A stretch of 8,278 nucleotides of DNA from Gammaproteobacteria bacterium (GTDB lineage: Bacteria > Pseudomonadota > Gammaproteobacteria > Eutrophobiales > Eutrophobiaceae), in the NCBI GenBank assembly GCA_016198885.1, contig JACQHV010000019.1:1-8278 (forward strand), given 5' to 3'. The notes beneath the pieces are model-generated. The model had not been told where the DNA came from. It was given only the letters and a program-made list of their open reading frames with translations, and searched no databases. Positions 1-6,038 of the stretch are shown piece after piece (the stretch's first letter is position 1; each line of letters starts with the position of its first letter). Position numbers and translations under genes: made by a program.

Positions 1-119
1 CAATAATTTCCTGCGTTCCTTGAGATATTTAATTTCCGGACTGTCTTCAGGTGGACGGTAACCGTCCACCTGAAGACAGTCCGGAAATTAAATATCTCAA
101 GGAACGCAGGAAATTATTG
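1..119. repeat. Perfect 59-bp inverted repeat at window edge (probable fold-back artefact)
   Basis: Bases 1-59 are the exact reverse complement of 61-119, with the single base 60 (A) between them; I checked the arms base by base. The right arm is the sense strand of a conserved stretch of AceE (residues RPPEDSPEIKYL and onward), so the left arm is antisense aceE sequence and carries no gene of its own. In the aceE frame a TAA lies at 30-32. Long perfect palindromes with almost no spacer are unstable in living cells, and a mirrored copy here would split a highly conserved enzyme. A chimeric read or assembly fold-back at a contig end explains it best. Confidence 0.95.
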
Positions 120-1406
120 GGCGGATATTATTTTGACACGCGCAAAAAGCCCCCCGCGCTGAAAATCCCTTCCATTGAGATCCATCAGAAACTGCTGGAT
201 GGATCTGATGACCGGGAGATCTCGACAACCATGGCATTCGTGCGCATACTCAATACGCTGGTCAAGGACAAGCAGATAGGAAAATATATCGTACCGATTG
301 TGCCGGATGAGGCGCGCACGTTTGGTATGGAGGGGATGTTCAGGCAGCTTGGCATTTATTCATGCGTGGGCCAGCTTTATGAACCAGTCGATCAGGACCA
401 GGTGATGTATTACCGCGAAGATATCAAGGGGCAGATACTCGAAGAAGGGATTAATGAGGCAGGCGCTTATTCATCATGGATCGCAGCGGCCACGGCCTAT
501 CGCAATCACGGGATGTACATGATTCCTTTCTACATCTTTTATTCCATGTTCGGGTTCCAGCGGATCGGAGATCTCGCGTGGGCATCCGGCGATATGCGTT
601 CGAGAGGTTTCCTGCTCGGCGGGACGGCGGGCAGGACAACCCTTTCCGGTGAAGGGCTGCAACACCAGGATGGTCACAGCCATATCCTTGCATCAACGAT
701 CCCGAACTGTGTTTCCTATGATCCGACTTATGCCTACGAACTTGCCGTGATCATCCATGACGGAATGAAAAAAATGTACCAGGATGACAAAGACATCTTT
801 TATTACATCACTGTGATGAACGAACCCTATGTGCACCCGGCAATGCCGAAAGGTGTTGAAGAAGGGATCCTGCGCGGCATGTATCTACTCAAGTCAGGCG
901 GCAAGAAAAAACTCAAGGTACAGTTGCTGGGTTGCGGGACAATATTACGCGAGGTCATCGCGGCCTCCGATCTGCTTGAACAGGATTTTGGCGTAGCGTC
1001 AGATGTATGGAGTGTTACCAGTTTCAATGAGCTCCGGCGTGACGGACTGGATGTGCAGCGCTGGAATATGTTGCATCCGGACAAGAAACCCAGGACAAGC
1101 TATGTTACCTCTTTATTGCATGGACCGGAGTGTCCCACAGTTGCCGCCACAGATTATATCAAGATCTATGCCGATCAGATCCGCGAATACGTGCCCGGCC
1201 GCTACATTGTTCTCGGCACTGATGGTTTCGGCCGCAGTGACACACGCAAGCAGTTACGAAAATTTTTCGAGGTCAACCAGTATTATATTACCGTTGCGGC
1301 ATTAAAGGCGCTCGCCGATGAAGGCAGTATTCCTGCTACAAAGGTATGTGATGCTATCAGGAAATACAAGATTGATCCGGAAAAGCCCAATCCAGTGACA
1401 GTGTAA
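63..1406 (+). CDS. aceE: Pyruvate dehydrogenase E1 component, homodimeric type (C-terminal half)
   Basis: Thiamine-diphosphate enzyme that decarboxylates pyruvate and reductively acetylates the lipoyl groups of E2 in the cytoplasmic pyruvate dehydrogenase complex. About 447 residues remain of a family length near 885. The N-terminal domain, which holds the diphosphate-binding motif, lies off the left edge. Numbering from the GTG at 51, visible landmarks are RPPEDSPEIKYL at 5-16; LEEGINEAGA at 130-139, whose Glu136 matches the cofactor-activating glutamate (E571 in E. coli); IPFYIFYSMFGFQRIGD at 158-174; GEGLQHQDGHSHI at 200-212, with the conserved active-site histidines; IPNCVSYDPTYAYE at 217-230; and LGTDGFGRSD at 388-397. 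The frame can be opened at a GTG at 51, but the first four codons lie in or on the fold-back. Asn4 replaces an expected Tyr, so authentic coding sequence begins at about 61-63. The true start is outside the window. First gene of an aceE-aceF-lpdA cluster, with 67 bp to aceF. Confidence 0.97.
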   Translation, partial: RPPEDSPEIKYLKERRKLLGGYYFDTRKKPPALKIPSIEIHQKLLDGSDDREISTTMAFVRILNTLVKDKQIGKYIVPIVPDEARTFGMEGMFRQLGIYSCVGQLYEPVDQDQVMYYREDIKGQILEEGINEAGAYSSWIAAATAYRNHGMYMIPFYIFYSMFGFQRIGDLAWASGDMRSRGFLLGGTAGRTTLSGEGLQHQDGHSHILASTIPNCVSYDPTYAYELAVIIHDGMKKMYQDDKDIFYYITVMNEPYVHPAMPKGVEEGILRGMYLLKSGGKKKLKVQLLGCGTILREVIAASDLLEQDFGVASDVWSVTSFNELRRDGLDVQRWNMLHPDKKPRTSYVTSLLHGPECPTVAATDYIKIYADQIREYVPGRYIVLGTDGFGRSDTRKQLRKFFEVNQYYITVAALKALADEGSIPATKVCDAIRKYKIDPEKPNPVTV

Positions 1407-1411
1407 CAACC

Positions 1412-1446
1412 AGTGATTGGTGACTAGTAATTAGTGATTAGTGGAA
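1412..1446. repeat. Degenerate tandem heptamer array, AGTGATT type
   Basis: Five abutting 7-mers fill most of the aceE-aceF gap: AGTGATT (1412-1418), GGTGACT (1419-1425), AGTAATT (1426-1432), AGTGATT (1433-1439) and AGTGGAA (1440-1446). Two match the consensus exactly, the others at 6, 5 and 4 of 7 positions. The array starts 5 bp after the aceE stop and ends 13 bp before the aceF ribosome binding site. No terminator or clear promoter is seen in this gap, which suggests co-transcription of aceE and aceF. Function unknown. Confidence 0.7.
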
Positions 1447-1459
1447 CGTATCTCATAAC

Positions 1460-1463
1460 AGGA
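1460..1463 (+). promoter_or_regulatory. Shine-Dalgarno for aceF (supports a TTG start)
   Basis: AGGA, followed by an A-rich stretch, sits 10 bases before the TTG at 1474. No ATG or GTG lies between this site and the conserved start of the lipoyl domain (EIHLPDIG). The site therefore supports the rare TTG initiation codon for aceF. It is the most recognisable ribosome binding site in the pdh cluster. Confidence 0.6.
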
Positions 1464-1473
1464 AAAATTTATT

Positions 1474-2802
1474 TTGGCGACGGAAAGAGAAATCCACCTG
1501 CCTGACATCGGCAATTTCGAAAACGTCGACATCATTGACGTTGCTGTGAGTACGGGTGATCAAATAAAAAAAGAAGATACGCTCATCACCCTGGAAAGCG
1601 ACAAGGCGACAATGGATATTCCCTCCCCTGCCGCAGGCACTGTAAAAAAGATGCTGGTGAAAGTGGGTAACAAGATATCTCAGGGTGCGCCGATCCTGAT
1701 CCTTGAAGAAACAGTGGCAGATGTAGACAGTGAGGCAGTCACTGAAATTGCCGCACAGGATGAAGATATAACACCCGTCAGAAAGAATGAATCACTGAAG
1801 GTCAAGTCCAGCGACAAGGACAGTGAACATCCCATCTCAGCGCCGAGGCCTGCCCCCTATGTGCGCAGCAGCGCCCGGGTCGTTGGGGAAAGTCATTCAG
1901 AAAAGGCCCATGCCAGTCCTTCTGTGCGCCGTTTTGCCAGGGAATTAGGCGTTGATCTCGGTCTGGTTTATGGCACAGGACCAAAAGGCCGTATTTTAAT
2001 GGATGATATCAAGGCCTTTACCAAAAGCATGTTGTCCGGGAACAAACTCAGCAGCACAGGCGCATTTGCATTGCCGGAAATCCCTCCAGTTGATTTTTCC
2101 AAATTCGGCGAGATTGAATTCAAACCATTGAGCAGAATAAAACGGCTGGGGGGGCAGAGCTTGCACAGGAGCTGGATCACCGTACCGCACGTTACCCAAT
2201 TCGATGAGGCCGATATCACTGATCTGGAAGATTTCAGAAAATCAAGGCTTGAGGCCGCAAAGAAAAAAGGAATCAAACTTACTCTTGTTTCATTTCTGGT
2301 CAAGGCCGTCGTCGACGTCCTGCACGAGATGCCTGAATTCAATTCCTCGCTGAGCACTGATGGTGAGAATATTGTCCTGAAAAAATATTTTCATATCGGT
2401 ATTGCCGTCAACACTGATAACGGACTCGTCGTTCCGGTGATAAAAGATGCCGATCAGAAGGGCTTATTCGAAATTGCATCTGAGATAAACACGCTCACCG
2501 GCAAGGTAAGAGCAGGAAAATTCAGTCCCGCCGATGTGCAGGGTGGATGTTTTACCATCTCCAGCCTGGGCGGGGTTGGCGGGAGTTATTTCACACCCAT
2601 TATCAATGCGCCTGAAGTGGCAATACTTGGTGTTTCACGAACAGTAATGAAACCTGTATATCAGAACGGTAAGTTCGTCCCCCGCCTGGTATTACCCTTT
2701 GCTCTTTCCTATGATCACCGCGTGATCGATGGCATTTCTGGCGCGCAATTCACCCGGCATCTGAGCACGGTGCTCTCCGACATCTGTCACATACTATTAT
2801 AA
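1474..2802 (+). CDS. aceF: Pyruvate dehydrogenase E2, dihydrolipoyllysine acetyltransferase (one lipoyl domain)
   Basis: Core subunit of the pyruvate dehydrogenase complex. It accepts the acetyl group from E1 on a swinging lipoyl arm and transfers it to CoA. Domains in order: one lipoyl domain (residues about 4-79) with the attachment Lys44 in ESDKATMDIP; a charged and Pro/Ala-containing linker (80-147); a peripheral-subunit-binding domain (148-181, PSVRRFARELGVDL then GTGPKGRILMDDI); a second linker; and the catalytic acetyltransferase domain (about 215-442) ending in SYDHRVIDG, with catalytic His415 and Asp419. The 442 residues are short beside the E. coli enzyme (630 residues, three lipoyl domains) because only one lipoyl domain is present. 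The start is a TTG at 1474, chosen because the lipoyl fold begins within a few residues and an AGGA lies 10 bases upstream. Downstream is lpdA, 124 bp away, whose product carries a second lipoyl domain. Confidence 0.96.
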   Translation: MATEREIHLPDIGNFENVDIIDVAVSTGDQIKKEDTLITLESDKATMDIPSPAAGTVKKMLVKVGNKISQGAPILILEETVADVDSEAVTEIAAQDEDITPVRKNESLKVKSSDKDSEHPISAPRPAPYVRSSARVVGESHSEKAHASPSVRRFARELGVDLGLVYGTGPKGRILMDDIKAFTKSMLSGNKLSSTGAFALPEIPPVDFSKFGEIEFKPLSRIKRLGGQSLHRSWITVPHVTQFDEADITDLEDFRKSRLEAAKKKGIKLTLVSFLVKAVVDVLHEMPEFNSSLSTDGENIVLKKYFHIGIAVNTDNGLVVPVIKDADQKGLFEIASEINTLTGKVRAGKFSPADVQGGCFTISSLGGVGGSYFTPIINAPEVAILGVSRTVMKPVYQNGKFVPRLVLPFALSYDHRVIDGISGAQFTRHLSTVLSDICHILL

Positions 2803-2804
2803 CT

Positions 2805-2839
2805 GGAAGGTAGTATTTAGAAGGTGGAATATAGGCAAA
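2805..2839. repeat. Heptamer-type repeat, G-rich orientation, after aceF
   Basis: Just after the aceF stop the sequence reads as imperfect 7-mers GGAAGGT, AGTATTT, AGAAGGT, GGAATAT, AGGCAAA. This is the complementary orientation of the C-rich heptamers found 40 bp further on. Bases 2822-2835 (AGGTGGAATATAGG) recur as an exact reverse complement at 4682-4695, in the gap after lpdA, which ties the two gaps to one repeat family. Bases 2840-2878, between the two arrays, hold no recognisable feature. Confidence 0.55.
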
Positions 2840-2878
2840 GAACAATGAGAAATAGACAACATTTTCCTTCCCCATTTT

Positions 2879-2926
2879 CTACCTACCATCTCCTGCCTGC
2901 TATCTACTACCTGCTACCTGCTATTC
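2879..2926. repeat. Degenerate tandem heptamer array, CTACCTG type, abutting the lpdA start
   Basis: Consecutive 7-mers CTACCTA, CCATCTC, CTGCCTG, CTATCTA, CTACCTG, CTACCTG, then CTATTC running straight into the ATG at 2927. Two units are identical to the consensus and the rest drift from it. The array occupies exactly the place where a Shine-Dalgarno sequence would be expected, and none is visible there. This makes either an unusual translation initiation region or a regulator-binding leader possible; the sequence alone does not say which. Confidence 0.75.
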
Positions 2927-4648
2927 ATGTCAAATGTAATTGAAATAAAAGTCCCCGATATTGGTGACTTTGAAGGCGTTGAAGTCATTGAAGTGCTGGT
3001 TCAGCCGGGTGATGAGATCGAGAAGGAACAATCCCTGATTACACTGGAAAGTGACAAGGCAACGATGGACATCCCTTCCCCCTACAAAGGAATTGTAAAA
3101 AATGTCAGCATATCCGTTGGTGACAAAGTCTCTCAAGGCACATTAATCCTGACTATGGAGTTAGTAACCATCCCGAAAGACAAGCAGAAAAAAATCAAAT
3201 CAGAAGAGCCGGCACCTTATCAGGTATTACCCGCTTCCGCTGTTGCGGATATCCATGCCGAGGTGGTCGTTCTCGGCGCTGGCCCCGGCGGTTATACCGC
3301 TGCATTTCGTTCTGCTGACCTTGGCAAGAAAACTGTCCTGATAGAACGTTATCCTGATCTGGGCGGTGTCTGCCTCAATGTTGGATGCATTCCTTCAAAG
3401 GCATTGCTGCATATTGCCAGAGTCATTGCGGAAATTGAGGAACTGAAAGAGCATGGAATTGATCTGGGAAATTCAAACGCCGATAAAAAGTCCATCCGCG
3501 CCTGGACCGCAGGTGTACTTTCAAAGCTGACTGGTGGTCTCAAGCAGATGGCAAAACAACGCATGATTGAGGTTATTCAGGGAACAGGAAATTTTATTTC
3601 AACACATACCATTGAAGTACGAAATGGAAACAAGACAACAACTGTTTCTTTTGATCAAGCCATCATTGCTGCCGGATCACAGGCATCAACGATCCCTGGC
3701 ATACCTTCAGATCCGCGCATCATGGATTCAACTTCCGCCCTGCTGCTTGAAACCATACCAAAGCGATTGCTGGTCATCGGCGGCGGTATCATCGGTCTGG
3801 AGATGGCAACGGTCTATGATTCATTGGGATCGAAAATCACTGTAGTGGAAATGCTGGATTCCCTCATGGCGGATTGTGACAAGGATATCGTACGGCCTCT
3901 GCAGAATCGCATCAAAAAACGCTATGAAAATATTTATCTGAAGACTTCAGTCAAGGAAATCAGGGCAATGAAAAAATATCTAGAGGTGACTTTCAATGGC
4001 AAAGATGCACCTGTGCAGGATAATTTCGATGCCATTCTTGTCGCAGTTGGGCGGCGTCCCAATGGAAAAAATATTGGTGCAGAAAATGCCGGTGTTCATG
4101 TCGATGAGAGAGGATTCATTCCGGTTAATGATCAGCAACGCACCAATGTGCCGCATATCTTTGCAATTGGCGATATTGCCGGGAAACCCATGCTCGCGCA
4201 CAAGGCAACCCATGAAGGCAAGGTCGCTGCTGAAGTCATTGCCGGACTGAAAAGCGGATTTGATAATCGCGTGATCCCTTCAGTCGCTTATACCGATCCG
4301 GAAGTTGCATGGGTGGGTGTGACCGAAACAGAAGCCAGAGAAAAAAACATTGATTATGGAAAAGGCGTATTTCCCTGGGCTGCCAGCGGCCGTTCCCTTT
4401 CGCTTGGACGTGATGACGGACTTACCAAGATCCTGTTCGATAAATCATCGCAACGCATTATCGGCATGGCTGTCGTTGGACCAAATGCCGGTGATCTGAT
4501 CGCAGAGGGTGCTCTGGCAATCGAGATGGGTTGTGATGCACAGGATATCGGTCTTACGATCCATCCCCATCCCACACTTTCTGAAACCATCGGCATGGCA
4601 GCAGAAGCGTTTGAAGGGACGATCACTGATCTCTACATACCCAAATAG
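2927..4648 (+). CDS. lpdA: Dihydrolipoyl dehydrogenase (E3) with fused N-terminal lipoyl domain
   Basis: FAD flavoenzyme that reoxidises dihydrolipoyl groups of E2 with NAD+, closing the pyruvate dehydrogenase cycle. It carries its own lipoyl domain (residues 4-79, Lys44 in ESDKATMDIP), then a short linker (80-110), then a full E3. E3 motifs are the FAD-binding GAGPGG at 117-122; the redox disulfide Cys149/Cys154 in GGVCLNVGCIPSK; the NAD-binding GGGIIG at 285-290; the second FAD contact IFAIGDIAG at 411-419; and the C-terminal HPHPTLSE with His548 and Glu553 as the catalytic dyad. The 573 residues equal one lipoyl domain plus the usual 465-475 residues of E3. Similar fusions are known from Neisseria (p64k) and other beta- and gammaproteobacteria; E. 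coli Lpd lacks this domain. The ATG at 2927 is fixed by the start of the lipoyl fold although no Shine-Dalgarno is seen. Context makes it the complex-specific E3. Confidence 0.97.
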   Translation: MSNVIEIKVPDIGDFEGVEVIEVLVQPGDEIEKEQSLITLESDKATMDIPSPYKGIVKNVSISVGDKVSQGTLILTMELVTIPKDKQKKIKSEEPAPYQVLPASAVADIHAEVVVLGAGPGGYTAAFRSADLGKKTVLIERYPDLGGVCLNVGCIPSKALLHIARVIAEIEELKEHGIDLGNSNADKKSIRAWTAGVLSKLTGGLKQMAKQRMIEVIQGTGNFISTHTIEVRNGNKTTTVSFDQAIIAAGSQASTIPGIPSDPRIMDSTSALLLETIPKRLLVIGGGIIGLEMATVYDSLGSKITVVEMLDSLMADCDKDIVRPLQNRIKKRYENIYLKTSVKEIRAMKKYLEVTFNGKDAPVQDNFDAILVAVGRRPNGKNIGAENAGVHVDERGFIPVNDQQRTNVPHIFAIGDIAGKPMLAHKATHEGKVAAEVIAGLKSGFDNRVIPSVAYTDPEVAWVGVTETEAREKNIDYGKGVFPWAASGRSLSLGRDDGLTKILFDKSSQRIIGMAVVGPNAGDLIAEGALAIEMGCDAQDIGLTIHPHPTLSETIGMAAEAFEGTITDLYIPK

Positions 4649-4706
4649 TAGATGGTAGTTGGTATATGGGAAAAAACTACACCTATATTCCACCTACCAC
4701 CTACCA
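4646..4706. repeat. Inverted repeat built of heptamers, filling the lpdA-Nudix gap
   Basis: The left arm 4646-4670 begins at the lpdA stop codon and reads TAGTAGA TGGTAGT TGGTATA TGGG. The right arm 4682-4706 contains CACCTAC twice in tandem (4691-4697, 4698-4704). The arms are complementary at 20 of 25 positions, plus one G-T wobble, around an 11-base A-rich loop (4671-4681). The right arm ends one base before the ATG at 4708. No T-run follows on the + strand, so it does not look like an intrinsic terminator. As RNA it would place the Nudix start codon directly at the foot of a stem. The 7-base periodicity links it to the array in front of lpdA. Confidence 0.75.
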
Positions 4707-4707
4707 A

Positions 4708-5160
4708 ATGCCTATGATCAAAGCCCGATTCTCCATCAATATTCTGGAAAATAACAAAAATGAAATCCTGCTGTTAAAACGCCGTCCTGATGCGGAACTT
4801 GGTCCCGGCCTGTGGGGGTTTCCGGCAGGTCATATCCACCTGGATGAAACACCGGAACATTGCTCCCTGCGTGAATTGCATGAAGAGATAGGCAAAGACA
4901 TCAACATAAGTCTTATCAAACAATTCGGCCCGGTACACGACAGTTTTTATGGCGGTATTTTCGAGATTTTTCTTTTTCATTACCGCTGGAATGGTGGCCA
5001 TATCAAACTGAATTATGAACACACTGACTATATCTGGGTCCAGTCCCGGGATTATAAAAATTACGCAGTCATGGATGGGATGGATGAAGATATTTTTTAC
5101 CTGAATATCTGGCCGAGAAAATATCTAAACGAAGACAAATTACCGCTTTCATGTAAATAA
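4708..5160 (+). CDS. Nudix hydrolase
   Basis: Predicted Mg2+-dependent cytoplasmic hydrolase of a nucleoside diphosphate-linked compound; the substrate cannot be told. Residue numbers count from the ATG at 4708 (150 residues). A Nudix box follows GPGLWGFPA (32-40): G41, E47, then REL-HEEIG from 55 to 62, fitting GX5EX7REUXEEXG, with Lys63 where a hydrophobic residue is usual. The rest of the fold is present: an opening strand with LLLKRRP, and a C-terminal part with EHTDYIWV and VMDGMDEDI. Three in-frame ATGs exist. The one at 4666 would translate the intergenic repeat and is unlikely. Those at 4708 and 4714 both fit the fold and neither has a clear Shine-Dalgarno, so the choice is open. It follows lpdA on the same strand and sits 11 bp before the hydrolase, suggesting co-transcription; a functional link to pyruvate metabolism is not evident. 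Confidence 0.9.
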   Translation: MPMIKARFSINILENNKNEILLLKRRPDAELGPGLWGFPAGHIHLDETPEHCSLRELHEEIGKDINISLIKQFGPVHDSFYGGIFEIFLFHYRWNGGHIKLNYEHTDYIWVQSRDYKNYAVMDGMDEDIFYLNIWPRKYLNEDKLPLSCK

Positions 5161-5171
5161 ATGGATATTTC

Positions 5172-5963
5172 ATGTCTGTTGAACTTCATCACACTATTCA
5201 TGGAGAGGGCGAACCGATTATCATTTTGCATGGTCTCTTCGGCTCATCCAGAAACTGGCGATCTATTGCAGGAAAACTTGCAGAAGAATATCAAGTCATT
5301 ACAGTTGATTTGCGCAATCATGGTCAATCGGGGCATGTTGACACAATGACATACTCTGAAATGGCTGATGATATTCATCATCTAATGACCCATCTGTCCC
5401 TTGATAAAGTTTCGCTGATTGGCCACAGCATGGGTGGAAAGGTGGCCATGATGACAGTATTGCAGAAACCAGCATCAATCAAACAACTCATCGTGCTGGA
5501 TATCGCACCTGTAAGATATGAACGCTCTTATGGAAAATTATTTGCAGCAATGGAGAATTTGCCGCTGGATGCGATTAGAAACAGGAAAGATGCGGAAGAT
5601 TATTTGAACAGGCAGATCAATGACGCGGGGTTGTCACAATTTTTAGTGCAGAATCTTGTTCGGTTAGATCAGGGTTTTACCTGGCGGCTCAACCTTCCTG
5701 CAATCAAATCGAGCATAGAATATATCGCCGCTTTTCCGGTCTTGAGTGAGGACAGTCATTTCAAGGGTCCTGCACTTTTCCTTGGGGGAGAAAATTCTGA
5801 TTGTATTCAAGCAAAACATCACAAAATTATTCATGACTATTTCCCAAGGGCAGATATAAAAATGATTGCAAATACCGGTCATATGTTACACACAGAGCGG
5901 CCGGACACTGTAATTGAGGCGATTACGGCATTTCTGCAACAAAATATTTCCGCAAAACCCTGA
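5172..5963 (+). CDS. ybfF: Alpha/beta hydrolase, YbfF-type esterase
   Basis: Predicted soluble esterase of the alpha/beta hydrolase fold, most like E. coli YbfF, which cleaves short acyl esters including acyl-CoA-type substrates in vitro; its physiological substrate is unclear. Visible signatures are the oxyanion-hole loop LHGLFGSSRNW (19-29), VDLRNHGQS (45-53), the nucleophile elbow GHSMGG with Ser86, the family-typical LDIAPV (109-114, Asp110 possibly the acid member), and the catalytic His237 in NTGHMLHTE. The 263 residues match the family length of about 255. The ATG at 5172 begins just before the first strand; a GGA at 5163-5165 is a weak ribosome binding site six bases upstream. An ATG at 5161 is in another frame and gives no protein-like product. 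Only 11 bp separate it from the Nudix gene, so the two are probably translated from one mRNA. Confidence 0.92.
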   Translation: MSVELHHTIHGEGEPIIILHGLFGSSRNWRSIAGKLAEEYQVITVDLRNHGQSGHVDTMTYSEMADDIHHLMTHLSLDKVSLIGHSMGGKVAMMTVLQKPASIKQLIVLDIAPVRYERSYGKLFAAMENLPLDAIRNRKDAEDYLNRQINDAGLSQFLVQNLVRLDQGFTWRLNLPAIKSSIEYIAAFPVLSEDSHFKGPALFLGGENSDCIQAKHHKIIHDYFPRADIKMIANTGHMLHTERPDTVIEAITAFLQQNISAKP

Positions 5964-5976
5964 AACCATTTCTTAC

Positions 5977-6005
5977 TTCACGCCTCAAAAATGTCCGGTT
6001 ACAAT
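5977..6005 (+). promoter_or_regulatory. Putative sigma70 promoter for argG
   Basis: TTCACG at 5977-5982 (4 of 6 to the -35 consensus) and TACAAT at 6000-6005 (5 of 6 to the -10 consensus) are separated by an ideal 17 bp. Transcription would start near 6012, leaving a leader of about 27 bases before the argG ATG at 6039. This fits the change from the pdh cluster to an unrelated arginine gene. I see no clear ArgR-box pair around it. Confidence 0.5.
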
Positions 6006-6025
6006 GAGTGGCCTTTTTATCTACC

Positions 6026-6030
6026 AGAGA
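6026..6030 (+). promoter_or_regulatory. Weak Shine-Dalgarno for argG
   Basis: AGAGA ends 8 bases before the ATG at 6039. The match to the anti-Shine-Dalgarno is partial, but position and purine content fit, and it supports this ATG as the start. Confidence 0.4.
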
Positions 6031-6038
6031 ATTAGCAC

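Noticed and set aside
451..1084. Several minus-strand open frames inside aceE
   Set aside because: Antisense shadows of a strongly conserved coding sequence, with no independent signals.
1412..4706. CRISPR array or microsatellite as explanation of the intergenic repeats
   Set aside because: Units are 7 bp, abut directly without spacers, and drift in sequence; no cas genes are present.
4646..4706. Intrinsic terminator after lpdA
   Set aside because: The stem is followed by AATGCC rather than a T-run, and the next gene begins immediately.
4666..4707. Extended N-terminus of the Nudix protein from ATG 4666
   Set aside because: The added residues simply translate the heptamer inverted repeat, and the Nudix fold does not need them.
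5161..5349. A 62-codon frame starting at ATG 5161
   Set aside because: Out of frame with the clear YbfF-like hydrolase starting at 5172; no protein-like features.
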